A stretch of DNA of 64,000 bases from Sulfurovum sp. TSL6 (GTDB lineage: Bacteria; Campylobacterota; Campylobacteria; Campylobacterales; Sulfurovaceae). Below the pieces are notes generated by a model that was given only the letters and a program-made list of their open reading frames with translations, was not told where the DNA came from and ran no database searches. The first letter of the stretch is position 1; each line of letters begins with the position of its first letter. Of this stretch, positions 42,251 through 52,506 are shown in pieces. The stretch spans positions 310,001 to 374,000 of the forward strand of contig NZ_BPFJ01000002.1 in the NCBI RefSeq assembly GCF_019972115.1, written 5' to 3'. Position numbers and translations under genes: made by a program.

Positions 42251-42272
42251 ATGAAAATATAGATATTTTCAT
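42251..42272 (-). terminator. AT-rich 9-bp hairpin just after rho
   Basis: Perfect inverted repeat ATGAAAATA/TATTTTCAT with a TAGA loop, 9 nt beyond the rho stop. It may be a weak terminator. Confidence 0.35.
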
Positions 42273-42281
42273 TGCAGTTAC

Positions 42282-43610
42282 CTACGCACCTTCGTTCATC
42301 ATAGAAAGAAACTCTTCATTTGTTTTGGTTTTCATCATTTTAGAGAAGAGGAATTTCAGCCCTTCTACCTCTTCCATGTTTTGCATTGCATTTCTCAATG
42401 CCCAAACTTTTTGAAGGGTTTCAGGCTCCATCATCAACTCTTCTTTTCTTGTTCCCGATTTCGTTACATCGATCGCAGGATAGATACGTCTTTCAGAAAC
42501 GTGACGGCTGAGAACTACTTCAGAGTTACCTGTACCTTTAAACTCTTCAAAGATCACTTCATCCATACGGCTACCTGTATCTATCAGTGCTGTAGCAATG
42601 ATGGTCAAAGAACCACCCTCTTCTATGTTTCTTGCTGCACCGAAGAAACGTTTTGGTTTATGCAGTGCATTGGCATCCACACCACCAGAAAGTACTTTAC
42701 CTGAACTTGGTGTGACTGTGTTGTAAGCACGTGCAAGTCTTGTGATAGAATCAAGTAAAATGATAACATCTTTACCCATCTCCACACGTCTTTTGGCTTT
42801 TTCTATCACCATTTCTGCTGTTCTAACATGGTTTTGGGCTGGAAGGTCAAAAGTTGAAGCATACACTTCACCTTTCACTGAACGCTGCATGTCTGTGACT
42901 TCTTCAGGTCTTTCATCTACAAGAAGTACCATCAGTGAAGCATCAGGATTATTATACGTAACACCATGCGCAAGTTCTTTAAGCAGTTCTGTTTTACCTG
43001 TTCTTGGCGGAGCAACGATAAGTGCTCTTTGTCCTTTTCCTATAGGGGTAAAGAGATCCAGTACACGTCCTGTCATTTTCATTGGGTTATACTCAAGCTT
43101 GAGTTGTTCACTTGCATATAATGGTGTAAGGTTTTCAAAAAGAGGTCTCTGTTTTGACTTCTCAGGCGCTAAATAATTGATCGCTTCAATTTTAAGCAAT
43201 GCATAATACTTTTCTTGATCTTTAGGCGAACGTACCTGGCCTGTCACGATATCACCATTTCTCAGTGCAAATCGTTTGATCTGAGTACCGCTTACATAGG
43301 TGTCATTACTGGAGTTGGCAAAGTTCCCATCGATAGAACGTAAAAAACCAAAACCATCGTTCATCACTTCAAGAATACCCGTATAGAGGATAAATCCTCC
43401 CTGGCTCACTTGAGATTTGAGGATTTCAAAAATAAGATCTTTTCTTTGAAATTCATTGGGATTTTCAACTTTTACTTCTTTTGCTATCGTTACAAGTTCT
43501 GTCAGTGGGAGTTGTTGAAGATTTTCTATTTTGTAGCCATCTACCGGTACGTGTGTTCTGTTTTTTCTGCTGGCAGTATTGCCGTTAGAAGATTTTTTAT
43601 TATCGCTCAT
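42282..43610 (-). CDS. rho: Transcription termination factor Rho
   Basis: 442 aa RNA-dependent hexameric ATPase. An N-terminal basic/helical segment (1-~65) precedes the OB-type RNA-binding domain with FGFLRS near residue 90. The ATPase domain has Walker [12 protein letters not shown] near 202, [10 protein letters not shown] near 235, and [15 protein letters not shown] near 285. The C-terminal third holds [21 protein letters not shown] and a [10 protein letters not shown] region typical of Rho. A TATAAT box at 43684-43689 on the minus strand gives a leader of about 70 nt. It stands first in a rho-murI pair separated by hairpins. Confidence 0.97.
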   Translation of the reverse strand: MSDNKKSSNGNTASRKNRTHVPVDGYKIENLQQLPLTELVTIAKEVKVENPNEFQRKDLIFEILKSQVSQGGFILYTGILEVMNDGFGFLRSIDGNFANSSNDTYVSGTQIKRFALRNGDIVTGQVRSPKDQEKYYALLKIEAINYLAPEKSKQRPLFENLTPLYASEQLKLEYNPMKMTGRVLDLFTPIGKGQRALIVAPPRTGKTELLKELAHGVTYNNPDASLMVLLVDERPEEVTDMQRSVKGEVYASTFDLPAQNHVRTAEMVIEKAKRRVEMGKDVIILLDSITRLARAYNTVTPSSGKVLSGGVDANALHKPKRFFGAARNIEEGGSLTIIATALIDTGSRMDEVIFEEFKGTGNSEVVLSRHVSERRIYPAIDVTKSGTRKEELMMEPETLQKVWALRNAMQNMEEVEGLKFLFSKMMKTKTNEEFLSMMNEGA

Positions 43611-43764
43611 ATTTCCTCTTGTATTGAATATGCATTATGGAGATTGTACGTTAGCCATACGATGTGCTACGTGTAGTTATGGCATTATAATCTTTTTTGG
43701 CTGAAATTATCATTAAGGACGCCTCTTGGGCAAAGCATGACAGATTACATTGACACTATGCAGA

Positions 43765-43841
43765 TTACGACTCGGCATTTAGTGCCTCGCTTGCACTGCA
43801 ATTTAGTTGCTTGTCAGTATCTGGTTCTGTGACTGGTCACA
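43765..43841 (+). repeat. Intergenic repeat copy 2
   Basis: Begins TTACGACTCGGC and ends with the palindrome TGTGACTGGTCACA (43828-43841). Shares most of its 77 nt with 28899-28977; for example both have TTGTCAG and TTTAGT segments in the same order. It ends 5 nt from the stop of the following minus-strand membrane gene, as copy 1 does for recG. Confidence 0.65.
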
Positions 43842-43846
43842 TGCAT

Positions 43847-44236
43847 TCATATTAGAGCATAAAACAATAACGGAGGATATAAGGCAGCCCCCATCAAAAA
43901 AAATATTGGAGGCATTTTCCATTCTAACATTTGTGCTATCTCCGGGGATACTTTACGATCGATAAACACTTTTTTAATCAGTTCTATTTTATAAAACATG
44001 TCAAAAATTTTAATCGCCAAAAGAAAGATCATCGTCACATTCAGTACACCTGTAAGGACTACTATTAAAAGTATAAAGTAAAACCCAGGCTGGATGAGAA
44101 AAAACAGAAAGATACTTTTCTGATAATAAGCATAGAGTTTTTTCAAAACACCCAAAAGCGTTGGGGCACGCTGAATAGTTGCCTCAAAAAGTTCTGCAAA
44201 AAGAAGGATGATCGTAAATAAAAGTGCATTTTCCAT
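43847..44236 (-). CDS. Small multi-pass membrane protein, function unknown
   Basis: 129 aa with four hydrophobic segments (about 3-18, 40-65, 66-85 and 108-127). A hydrophilic stretch DRKVSPEIAQMLEWKMPP lies before the last segment. I do not recognise the family. It is divergent from ccoI and shares an 88-base promoter region with it, which could hint at a role near the cytochrome oxidase assembly genes, but that is only location. Confidence 0.6.
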   Translation of the reverse strand: MENALLFTIILLFAELFEATIQRAPTLLGVLKKLYAYYQKSIFLFFLIQPGFYFILLIVVLTGVLNVTMIFLLAIKIFDMFYKIELIKKVFIDRKVSPEIAQMLEWKMPPIFFLMGAALYPPLLFYALI

Positions 44237-44324
44237 AGAAGATTTTACCCATATTTAGATAAAATATACACTTCTCATAATGTGGACAAAAAACTGCATA
44301 TTACCATCAATCAAGGAATTATCA

Positions 44325-46739
44325 TTGGCAGACATCGCATGTACCCACTGTAATCTCACTTTTCCTGAAGAAGTGATGATCGCTGAACAGCAGAATGAGA
44401 CACAACTTTATTTCTGCTGTAAAGGCTGCCAGGGTGTCTACCATCTCTTAAACTCTGAAGGGTTGGATACCTTTTATGACAAGTTAGGCGATACCAAACT
44501 TCAACCTGCCATACAAAGCAATGAAGATCTGGAAAAGTTTGACTTAGAAGGATTTAAAAACAAGTATATCACTACCCATGAGGATGGACTGTGTGAAATT
44601 AACCTTATCATCGAAGGTATCCACTGTTCTGCCTGTGTATGGCTGAACGAAAAGGTTCTCCATAAAACGGATGGGGTCATTGAAACCAGTATCAACTACA
44701 CCAACAACAAAGCCAAGGTCATCTGGGACCCGGAGGTCATCAAGCTCTCCAAAATTATAGAAACGATTCGTTCCATCGGCTATAATGCCTACCCTTATGA
44801 TCCAAAGCTTCAGGAAGAACGTGCCACCCGTACACGAAAAACCTATTATTCCCGTATTTTGGTGGCTGTATTTGGATCTATGAACATTATGTGGTTGGCT
44901 GTTGCACACTATGCCGGATACTTTGGCGGTATACAGCAATCGTTTAAAGACATTCTCAATGTGGCTGAATTCATCTTAGCTACACCTGTACTTTTTTACT
45001 CTGGATGGATATTCTTCCGAGGTGCCTACTATGGCTATAAAAACAATATCGTCAATATGGATACCCTTGTTGCCTCAGGTGCACTCTCTGCTTATATCTA
45101 CTCCATCTACGCGATGATCAGTCAAAGCGGAGAAGTCTACTTTGACTCAGTGGTGATGATTATCACTTTTGTGCTGGTAGGAAAATACCTTGAAGTACTG
45201 AGTAAAAAGCATGCTGTTGATACCTTGGACAGTCTTATGGGAAGTACACCGACCGAAGTGACCACTCTGAAAGATGGTGTAAAGTCCTTAGTGAGTATTG
45301 AAAACATTATTGTGGGAGATATCATCGAACTTAAACCCGGTGAAAAAGTTGTGATTGATGGTGAAGTCACCTGGGGGAAAGGTTCTTTTGATGAGAGTTC
45401 TCTGACAGGAGAAAATGAACCTATTTACAAAAAGAAGCATGACACGATTTTAAGTGGTTCTCTCTGTTTAGACTCCATCATACACTATAGTGCAACCAAA
45501 GATGCTTCAAACTCTATGTTGACCTCCATCGTCAACCTGCTTGAAGAATCCATCACTAAAAAACCCCGTATAGAACAGCTTGCCAACAGTGTTTCAGGAT
45601 ACTTTTCTACCGTGATTCTCATCATTGCCTTACTCACCTTCGTAAGTTGGTACTTTTGGGTTGATAGCTTTGAACAGGCACTCATCGTAGGCATCTCCGT
45701 GATCGTTATCGCTTGTCCCTGTGCATTAGGGTTGGCTACTCCTATGGCAACCCTTGTGGGTATCAGTGTTGCAGCAAAACGAGGTATCCTTTTTAAAGAA
45801 GCCTCTTTTTTGGAAACGATGGCAAAAAGTGACATCCTTGCTTTGGACAAAACCGGTACGATCACTGAGGGGAAACCTTCTGTAGTGAAGGCAGACTATC
45901 TTGAAACTTTTGATCCTTCACTGCTTTATTCGCTTGTCAGTACCTCCAACCATCCCATCTCTAAAGGGATCAAAGCATATCTTGAGGATACACATGAGAA
46001 GGTAGAACTGCTCACGCTTGAAGAGATCACAAGTATCGAAGCCAAAGGAGTAAAAGGCAGAGTTAAAAACCAATCACTTCTTGGAGGCAATGCGGAACTG
46101 ATGAAAGCTTCAAAGCTCGATGTAGATACAGATTCACAAAATGCCCTCTTCTTCTTTACGATTGACGACAGACTTGTCGCACGGTTTGAGCTGACTGATA
46201 CCATCAGAGAAGGTGCGGCCAAAGCTATCAAAAACATTCAAGAGTTAGGTGTCAAGGTAGTCATGCTTACAGGAGACCATGAGCAAAGTGCCCAAAAGGT
46301 GGCGAAACAGGTAGGGGTAGAAGAAGTCTATGCAAAACTTCTCCCCCAGGACAAAGCTGCACTGATAGATACATTTCATCAAGACGGACATGTCGTTGTG
46401 ATGGCCGGAGACGGTATCAATGATGCTATAGCTCTTGCTTCCTCAGATATCTCCATAGCGATGGGGAATGGCGCGGATGTGGCTATCTCTGTCAGTGACA
46501 TCGTGCTTTTAGATGAAAAACCTGAAAGTATTTACGAATCTTACAAACTCTCTAGGAGAACGTTTGGTGCAGTCAAAGAAAATCTTGGCTTTTCTTTGTT
46601 GTATAATGTCGTAGCTGTTCCACTGGCTGTCATGGGGTTTGTCAATCCACTTGTGGCAGCACTCTCTATGAGTTTGAGCTCACTGGTTGTGGTCGGTAAC
46701 TCTATGCGTATTAAAAGTTTAAAATTTAAGGATAAATAA
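44325..46739 (+). CDS. ccoI: Copper-type P1B ATPase for cbb3 oxidase assembly (CcoI/FixI)
   Basis: 804 aa. The N-terminus has CTHC and CCKGCQGVYHLL, a heavy-metal YHS-like Cys pair region typical of CcoI-type ATPases, then an HMA metal-binding domain with GIHCSACVW near residue 104. About eight membrane helices follow, with CPCALGLATP in the sixth (copper path). DKTGTITEGKP is the phosphorylation loop, GDGINDAIAL the hinge. It would move copper into or through the membrane for cbb3 cytochrome oxidase. Start: TTG at 44325 with AAGGA 7 nt upstream; the ATG at 44280 has none and adds 15 residues unlike the family. ccoS overlaps its stop. Confidence 0.9.
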   Translation: MADIACTHCNLTFPEEVMIAEQQNETQLYFCCKGCQGVYHLLNSEGLDTFYDKLGDTKLQPAIQSNEDLEKFDLEGFKNKYITTHEDGLCEINLIIEGIHCSACVWLNEKVLHKTDGVIETSINYTNNKAKVIWDPEVIKLSKIIETIRSIGYNAYPYDPKLQEERATRTRKTYYSRILVAVFGSMNIMWLAVAHYAGYFGGIQQSFKDILNVAEFILATPVLFYSGWIFFRGAYYGYKNNIVNMDTLVASGALSAYIYSIYAMISQSGEVYFDSVVMIITFVLVGKYLEVLSKKHAVDTLDSLMGSTPTEVTTLKDGVKSLVSIENIIVGDIIELKPGEKVVIDGEVTWGKGSFDESSLTGENEPIYKKKHDTILSGSLCLDSIIHYSATKDASNSMLTSIVNLLEESITKKPRIEQLANSVSGYFSTVILIIALLTFVSWYFWVDSFEQALIVGISVIVIACPCALGLATPMATLVGISVAAKRGILFKEASFLETMAKSDILALDKTGTITEGKPSVVKADYLETFDPSLLYSLVSTSNHPISKGIKAYLEDTHEKVELLTLEEITSIEAKGVKGRVKNQSLLGGNAELMKASKLDVDTDSQNALFFFTIDDRLVARFELTDTIREGAAKAIKNIQELGVKVVMLTGDHEQSAQKVAKQVGVEEVYAKLLPQDKAALIDTFHQDGHVVVMAGDGINDAIALASSDISIAMGNGADVAISVSDIVLLDEKPESIYESYKLSRRTFGAVKENLGFSLLYNVVAVPLAVMGFVNPLVAALSMSLSSLVVVGNSMRIKSLKFKDK

Positions 46740-46990
46740 TGTCAGAAAATATAGTCATTTTAATGATAGGCATCTCTACGTTGTTAGGTGCCATAGGGTT
46801 ATTGGCTCTGATCTGGGCTGTAAGAACAGGACAATTTGACGACCATAGCAAATTCATAGATGCTGTCCGCCACGACAATGAAGAGGACCTTAAAGATGCA
46901 GCTATGATGGAAGAGAAGAAAAAAGCGTATAAAGAAAAGATCAAACAAGAAAAACGGGAAAAAGAAAAAAACTATCGACCTGCAGATTAA
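46739..46990 (+). CDS. ccoS: cbb3 oxidase maturation protein CcoS
   Basis: 83 aa. One membrane helix (residues 5-28) is followed by ALIWAVRTGQFDD, the CcoS signature, and then a charged lysine/glutamate-rich coil. CcoS helps mature the cbb3-type cytochrome c oxidase and usually lies next to ccoI, as it does here with overlapping stop and start (TAATG). The long charged tail (~40 residues) is more extended than in many CcoS proteins. The structural ccoNOP genes are not in the window. Confidence 0.9.
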   Translation: MSENIVILMIGISTLLGAIGLLALIWAVRTGQFDDHSKFIDAVRHDNEEDLKDAAMMEEKKKAYKEKIKQEKREKEKNYRPAD

Positions 46991-47044
46991 GAACTATCAA
47001 GAAAATTATGATAGTATTATATGAATAAATATTAAAGGTTTGCC

Positions 47045-47608
47045 ATGTACTTAAAAAAACTCTGTTTCACTTCACTTTTAACCTTTGGACTACTTCACGC
47101 CCAAAGCACTATAGGACTCAATATTAACAATGATGATCTGGAAATAGGTGCTTCTATTGACCTTAATGCTTTAACCTACTACTCAGACAGTACTTCATAC
47201 ACACTGGATGCTTCTTATCTTCATACAGATGGTGACAACTTAACGACTGTAGGTGTCAGTGCGGAAAGTAATTTCCAGGGCGTAGAAGGACTTGCACTAG
47301 GGTTAGGGATAAAATCTGTGTTTGCCGATAATTTTATCGCTATTCCTTTCTTTGCAAAAGCAAAATATACACTTCCATTCAACTACAGTATCCCTACTAC
47401 TTCATTAGCCACAAGTGTGGCTTATGCTCCTTCTGTTCTTACATTTAGTGATGGAGAAAGCTATACAGAGTTTAGAGTAGAAGCCGACATGGAGATCATC
47501 ACGAATGTGCATCTATTTACAGGTTATCGTAATATAGATACAGAGTATGATACCTATGATCAGACTTTTAATAACAGCTTTTATGGTGGGATGAAACTTA
47601 GTTTTTAG
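47045..47608 (+). CDS. YfaZ-like outer-membrane beta-barrel protein
   Basis: 187 aa. A signal peptide ends in LLHA near residue 19, followed by alternating polar and hydrophobic strands (QSTIGLNINNDDLEIGASIDLN...). The last residue is a phenylalanine (GGMKLSF), an outer-membrane barrel signal. The strand pattern and length fit the YfaZ family (small barrels). The function is unknown. AAAGG lies about 8 nt before the ATG. It is separated from ccoS by 54 nt. Confidence 0.7.
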   Translation: MYLKKLCFTSLLTFGLLHAQSTIGLNINNDDLEIGASIDLNALTYYSDSTSYTLDASYLHTDGDNLTTVGVSAESNFQGVEGLALGLGIKSVFADNFIAIPFFAKAKYTLPFNYSIPTTSLATSVAYAPSVLTFSDGESYTEFRVEADMEIITNVHLFTGYRNIDTEYDTYDQTFNNSFYGGMKLSF

Positions 47609-47689
47609 TGATATACTTTCATATTCAAACTGAAAGCATGTTCTTGGGCATCTTTGGTCACCTCACAGACTGCATAAAGGAAGAAGATA

Positions 47690-49072
47690 ATGGCAGACCG
47701 TATAGAAAAAAGTATATTCAGAGAGTATGATATCCGCGGGATCTTCGAAAAAGAGCTGAATGAAACATCTGTCAAACTGATCGGCTATTACCTTGGCCAA
47801 AAAATTGGTGGAGATAAAGTGGTTTCCATCGGTTATGATGCCCGTTCCCACTCTCCCATCCTAAGAGATTATCTGACTTCCGGACTGAATGCTGCTGGAT
47901 GTAAAGTATTGGATATGGGTATGGTCGCTACCCCGGTGAACTACTATAGCAACTACATCGATTTTGACGGTATCACGACTGATGCTTCCATTATGATCAC
48001 AGGCTCGCACAACCCCAGCGAATACAACGGTTTTAAAATCACTGTGGATCAAAGTCCTTTTTTCGGTGAAGACATTTATGCCTTAGGGGATGAGATCCTG
48101 GCCCATCAAGAACGCATCATCGAAGACAATACTGCCAAGACAGATATAGATGTAAAAACCCCTTACATTAACTTTATGGTCAAAGAGTTCGATCACCTGA
48201 AAAACTTCCCTCAAAAAATTGTCATTGATTCCGGTAACGGTGTTGCAGATACAGTCATCACAGATATTTTTGATGCTTTGCACTTTAACTACACAGGCCT
48301 CTACCTTGAACCAGACGGTACTTTCCCAAACCACCATCCAGACCCCTCTGTAGAAAAAAACCTTGTCGATGTCAAAGCAGCCTTAGAAAAAGATGGAGAC
48401 ATCGCTTTTGCCTATGATGGAGATGCTGACCGTATCGCTGTGCTCACACATAATCATAACATCAAAGGGGATCAAATGGCATTGCTCTATGCTATGAAGA
48501 TGCAAAACCCTACGGTCATAGGAGAGGTCAAGTGTTCACAGGTCATGTACGATGAACTGGAACGTCGTGGTGCAAAAGCCATCATGTATAAAACAGGTCA
48601 CTCCAACCTCAAAGTAAAAATGAAAGAAACCGGTGCAGATCTTGCCTGTGAAGTCAGTGGACATATCTTCTTTAAGAACCGTTATTTTGGGTATGATGAT
48701 GCCATCTATGCTACCCTTAGAATGCTGGAGCTTATCCATGATGGTATTGATCTGGATAAAGAGATCGATGCACTTCCCACTGTGTTTTCTACAGAAGAGA
48801 TAAAAGTCGAGACCACGGAAGAAGAGAAATTTGCGATTATTGACAAAGTCAAAGAACTGCTTGTCAACCCACCTGAAGATTTTCCTGAAATTCTTAACAT
48901 CATTGATGTAGATGGTGTGCGTATTAACTTTGAAAAGGGTTGGGGATTGGTGAGAGCCAGTAACACTACACCTGTACTTGTCACACGGTTCGAGTCTACG
49001 GATGAAGCACTGGCAAAAGAGTACGAATCAAAAGTCAATGCACTGATCAAACAAGCAAAGAGCCTATTGTGA
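47690..49072 (+). CDS. Phosphomannomutase/phosphoglucomutase
   Basis: 460 aa. The active-site phosphoserine is in MITGSHNPSEYNGFK near residue 107. The metal-binding loop is DGDADRIAV near 245, the sugar-binding loop CEVSGHIFF near 325, and the C-terminal phosphate-binding RASNTTP near 423. This four-domain order matches the AlgC/ManB type, which uses both glucose and mannose phosphates. It feeds galU (glucose-1-P) and mannose pathways for the polysaccharide genes downstream. An AAGGAAG site is 7 nt before the ATG. It overlaps pgi by GTGA. Confidence 0.92.
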   Translation: MADRIEKSIFREYDIRGIFEKELNETSVKLIGYYLGQKIGGDKVVSIGYDARSHSPILRDYLTSGLNAAGCKVLDMGMVATPVNYYSNYIDFDGITTDASIMITGSHNPSEYNGFKITVDQSPFFGEDIYALGDEILAHQERIIEDNTAKTDIDVKTPYINFMVKEFDHLKNFPQKIVIDSGNGVADTVITDIFDALHFNYTGLYLEPDGTFPNHHPDPSVEKNLVDVKAALEKDGDIAFAYDGDADRIAVLTHNHNIKGDQMALLYAMKMQNPTVIGEVKCSQVMYDELERRGAKAIMYKTGHSNLKVKMKETGADLACEVSGHIFFKNRYFGYDDAIYATLRMLELIHDGIDLDKEIDALPTVFSTEEIKVETTEEEKFAIIDKVKELLVNPPEDFPEILNIIDVDGVRINFEKGWGLVRASNTTPVLVTRFESTDEALAKEYESKVNALIKQAKSLL

Positions 49073-50292
49073 TCAATAAAATTTCTTTTACTTACCAAGA
49101 TGAAAAAACCCAGGAAAAAGCGTTTAAAGCGATTGAAAAAGAGCAGCGGAGTATTGGCTATTATACACTGCCAGACCAAGACATCACGCCTATATTAAAG
49201 TACTGTGACACGATTCCTGATACGATAGAGACGATCGCAGTCATTGGTATAGGTGGGAGTTCTTTAGGTGCCAGGGCCGTGTATGAATTTCTAAAACCTC
49301 TGAATGGGCTTACACGGAAACTTTACTTTTTTGAAAGTACGGACCCTATCAATATCACTACCCTGCTTTCAAAAATAGACCTTACAAAAACCCATTTTCT
49401 TGTGATTTCCAAATCAGGGACCACTGTAGAGACTTTCTCTATCTATAAATACATCTATTCACTTCAAAGTGATCCTACCGCCTATACGTTTATCACTGAT
49501 CCTGACTCACCGCTTGAAAAATATGCTAAAGAGATCAATGCTGCCGTACTTCATCTACCTCATAATGTAGGAGGAAGGTTTTCTGTTCTCTCAACGGTAG
49601 GACTTGTGCCCTTGGCTTTATGCGGTATAGACATACAGGCACTATTAACTGGTGCTAAAGACGTCAAACAGAGCTTTTTTAATGATGGATACCTCAAAGA
49701 TACACTTCTCAAAAAAGCCGCCTTTTATGCAAAAAATCATACCCAGTACAACATCAACTGTATTTTCGCCTATTCTGAAACACTCAAATATTTTTGTGAG
49801 TGGTATGTGCAGCTTTGGGGTGAAAGCTTAGGAAAACACCAACGCCATAGTGCATTTCATGTCGGGTTAACACCTATCGGTCTTATCGGTCCGGAAGACC
49901 AGCATTCATTCCTGCAGCTTATCATGGAAGGAACCAGAGACAAGTCAGTCACCTTCATTAAAATTGAAGATTTTAATGACAATATCACTATCCCAGATAT
50001 CACGCTTCCTCACTTGGAAAGTCTCGATACACTCAATAACCTGCCTTTTTCCAAACTCATCAATATGCAGTGTGACTCTGTATTGGAATCACTGGAAGCA
50101 CAAAATGACATTCCTATTGACAGTATTATCCTTCCAAACGTCAATGAGAATACCATAGGCTCACTGCTCTACTACTATGAACTGCTGACATCACTTGTGG
50201 GAGAGCTCATCGATGTCAATACCTATGATCAACCCGGAGTGGAAGCAGGCAAGATTATTTTGAAGAAAAAACTAAACCAAAGGAAAGGATAA
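49069..50292 (+). CDS. pgi: Glucose-6-phosphate isomerase, short form
   Basis: 407 aa, the short form seen in Campylobacterota (E. coli is 549). Phosphate-binding loop [13 protein letters not shown] near residue 63, [11 protein letters not shown] near 130, [11 protein letters not shown] near 168 and an [23 protein letters not shown] block near 265 are PGI motifs. Converts fructose-6-P and glucose-6-P, linking glycolysis or gluconeogenesis with sugar-nucleotide synthesis. The start is GTG, overlapping the previous stop, so translation is likely coupled to the upstream mutase. Confidence 0.95.
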   Translation: MINKISFTYQDEKTQEKAFKAIEKEQRSIGYYTLPDQDITPILKYCDTIPDTIETIAVIGIGGSSLGARAVYEFLKPLNGLTRKLYFFESTDPINITTLLSKIDLTKTHFLVISKSGTTVETFSIYKYIYSLQSDPTAYTFITDPDSPLEKYAKEINAAVLHLPHNVGGRFSVLSTVGLVPLALCGIDIQALLTGAKDVKQSFFNDGYLKDTLLKKAAFYAKNHTQYNINCIFAYSETLKYFCEWYVQLWGESLGKHQRHSAFHVGLTPIGLIGPEDQHSFLQLIMEGTRDKSVTFIKIEDFNDNITIPDITLPHLESLDTLNNLPFSKLINMQCDSVLESLEAQNDIPIDSIILPNVNENTIGSLLYYYELLTSLVGELIDVNTYDQPGVEAGKIILKKKLNQRKG

Positions 50293-50296
50293 AAGT

Positions 50297-51469
50297 ATGA
50301 GTTACAAAATAGCCATAGCCGGAACAGGATATGTAGGACTGTCAAATGGGATCTTACTGGCACAGCATAATGAAGTCGTAGCCCTGGATGTCATTCCTGA
50401 AAAAGTAGAAATGCTCAACAAAAAGATCTCTCCTATCGAAGATACAGAAATAGAAGCGTACCTCAAAAACAAACCGCTGAACTTCAAAGCAACACTGGAT
50501 AAGCATGAAGCTTATGAGAATGCTGATTTTGTCATTATAGCTACCCCTACAGATTACGATCCAGAGACCAATTATTTCAATACAGACCTGGTAGAAGCCG
50601 TGATCAAGGATGTCATTGAGATCAATCCTGATGCAGTAATGGTGATCAAGTCTACCATTCCTGTAGGCTACACAAAAAGCATAAGAGAAAAATTCAACTG
50701 TAACAATATCATTTTCTCTCCGGAGTTCCTTAGAGAAGGCAAAGCCCTCCATGACAACCTTTACCCTTCCCGTATCATCGTAGGAGAAGAGGGTGAACGT
50801 GCAAAAACCTTTGCAAACCTTCTGGCGCAGGGTGCTATCAAAAAAGATATTGACATTCTATTTACAGGGTCTACAGAAGCAGAAGCAGTGAAACTCTTTT
50901 CAAATACTTTTCTGGCGATGAGAGTAGCCTACTTCAATGAACTGGATTCTTATGCTGAAACTCATAACCTTGATACCAGACAAATCATAGAGGGGGTGGG
51001 ACTTGATCCTAGAATAGGAATGCACTACAATAACCCTTCGTTTGGATATGGTGGCTACTGTTTGCCTAAAGATACTAAACAGTTACGAGCGAACTATAAA
51101 AATGTACCTAACAGTCTCATTGGTGCCATAGTAGAGGCTAACAGTATGAGAAAAGATTTTATTGCAGACTCTATACTTAAAAAGCACCCGTCTACAGTCG
51201 GTATCTACCGTTTGACGATGAAAAGCGGATCAGACAACTTTAGATCCTCATCCATTCAAGGTATTATGAAACGTATCAAAGCCAAAGGGGTCAAGGTCGT
51301 GGTTTATGAACCCGTATTAGACGAAGATACATTCTTTCACTCAAAAGTCATGAACGATCTGCAAGCATTCAAAGAGATTTCAGATGTCATCGTAGCAAAT
51401 AGACTCTCAGATGATCTCAAAGATGTGAAAGAGAAAGTGTATACCAGGGATCTCTTTGGTAATGACTAA
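50297..51469 (+). CDS. ugd: UDP-glucose 6-dehydrogenase
   Basis: 390 aa, oxidises UDP-glucose to UDP-glucuronate with 2 NAD+. N-terminal Rossmann motif [11 protein letters not shown] at 8-18. [11 protein letters not shown] near 141 (active-site region) and the catalytic cysteine in [14 protein letters not shown] near 254 are classic. The [10 protein letters not shown] region supports UDP-glucose or GDP-mannose class. Followed after 9 nt by an epimerase that fits UDP-glucuronate, favouring Ugd over GDP-mannose dehydrogenase. AAAGGA lies near the ATG. Confidence 0.92.
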   Translation: MSYKIAIAGTGYVGLSNGILLAQHNEVVALDVIPEKVEMLNKKISPIEDTEIEAYLKNKPLNFKATLDKHEAYENADFVIIATPTDYDPETNYFNTDLVEAVIKDVIEINPDAVMVIKSTIPVGYTKSIREKFNCNNIIFSPEFLREGKALHDNLYPSRIIVGEEGERAKTFANLLAQGAIKKDIDILFTGSTEAEAVKLFSNTFLAMRVAYFNELDSYAETHNLDTRQIIEGVGLDPRIGMHYNNPSFGYGGYCLPKDTKQLRANYKNVPNSLIGAIVEANSMRKDFIADSILKKHPSTVGIYRLTMKSGSDNFRSSSIQGIMKRIKAKGVKVVVYEPVLDEDTFFHSKVMNDLQAFKEISDVIVANRLSDDLKDVKEKVYTRDLFGND

Positions 51470-51478
51470 AGGAAGAAA

Positions 51479-52486
51479 ATGAAGATTTTAGTTACAGGAA
51501 CAGCTGGGTTCATAGGATTTCATTTGGCAAAAAAATTGCTTGAGCGTGGTGATGAAGTGGTAGGACTTGATAATATCAATGATTATTATGATGTAAATCT
51601 AAAATATGGTCGTTTAAAAGAGTTGGGTATCGATCCCGAAAAAATAGAGGAGAACCAACCTATCGCTTCGAGTATTTCTCCAAAACATACGTTTGTAAAG
51701 TTGGATCTTGCCGATAAAGATCAAATGGAAGCCCTGTTTAAAAGAGAAAAATTTGATGCGGTTTGCAACCTTGCCGCACAGGCAGGTGTACGCTACAGTC
51801 TTGAGAATCCACATGCTTACATAGAAAGTAATATACAGGGCTTTATGAATATCCTTGAAGGGTGTCGGGAAAACGGCATCAAAAACCTCTCTTATGCTTC
51901 CAGCTCTTCTGTGTATGGACTCAACAAAGAACAACCGTTCAAAACCACTGATCAAGTCGACAGACCTATCTCTATCTATGCAGCGACCAAAAAATCAAAT
52001 GAACTGATGGCGCATACCTACTCCCATCTCTTTGGTATCTCTACAACCGGTCTTAGATTTTTTACAGTCTATGGTCCCTGGGGAAGACCCGATATGGCAC
52101 CTATGCTCTTTGCGGATGCCATTCTTCATGACCGCGCCATTAAGATCTTTAATCAAGGAGATATGAGCAGAGACTTTACTTACATCGATGATATTGTAGA
52201 TGGATGTATCAAAGTGATCGACAACCCTAATGAAAAAGATCTCTATCAAATCTATAACATCGGTAATAATGCTCCTGTGCAACTGATGGACTTTATCAAG
52301 GCTTTAGAGAATTCTCTAGGGAGAGAAGCAAAGAAAGAGTATCTTCCAATGCAACAGGGAGATGTCAAATCAACCTATGCGGATGTCAGTGGTCTTATTG
52401 ATAATTTTGATTATAAACCCGATACTTCTATTGAGGAGGGTGTGGACAAATTTGCACAGTGGTATAGAGCATTCTACCATATATAA
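51479..52486 (+). CDS. UDP-glucuronate 4-epimerase-like NAD-dependent epimerase
   Basis: 335 aa short-chain dehydrogenase-type sugar epimerase. NAD-binding TGTAGFIGFHLAKKL at 7-21, a DNINDYYDVNLKYGRL segment (near 37) characteristic of CapI/LspL-type UDP-glucuronate epimerases, and the catalytic Tyr-Lys in SIYAATKKSNEL near 160. Converts UDP-GlcA to UDP-GalA. It is directly downstream of Ugd, its substrate source. GGAAG precedes the ATG. Confidence 0.85.
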   Translation: MKILVTGTAGFIGFHLAKKLLERGDEVVGLDNINDYYDVNLKYGRLKELGIDPEKIEENQPIASSISPKHTFVKLDLADKDQMEALFKREKFDAVCNLAAQAGVRYSLENPHAYIESNIQGFMNILEGCRENGIKNLSYASSSSVYGLNKEQPFKTTDQVDRPISIYAATKKSNELMAHTYSHLFGISTTGLRFFTVYGPWGRPDMAPMLFADAILHDRAIKIFNQGDMSRDFTYIDDIVDGCIKVIDNPNEKDLYQIYNIGNNAPVQLMDFIKALENSLGREAKKEYLPMQQGDVKSTYADVSGLIDNFDYKPDTSIEEGVDKFAQWYRAFYHI

Positions 52487-52503
52487 AATACAAAAAATGT
52501 ATT
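52487..52503 (+). terminator. Weak hairpin after the epimerase
   Basis: AATACA/TGTATT around AAAAA followed by CTTTT. The stem is AT-rich; it lies between convergent genes. Confidence 0.35.
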
Positions 52504-52506
52504 CTT

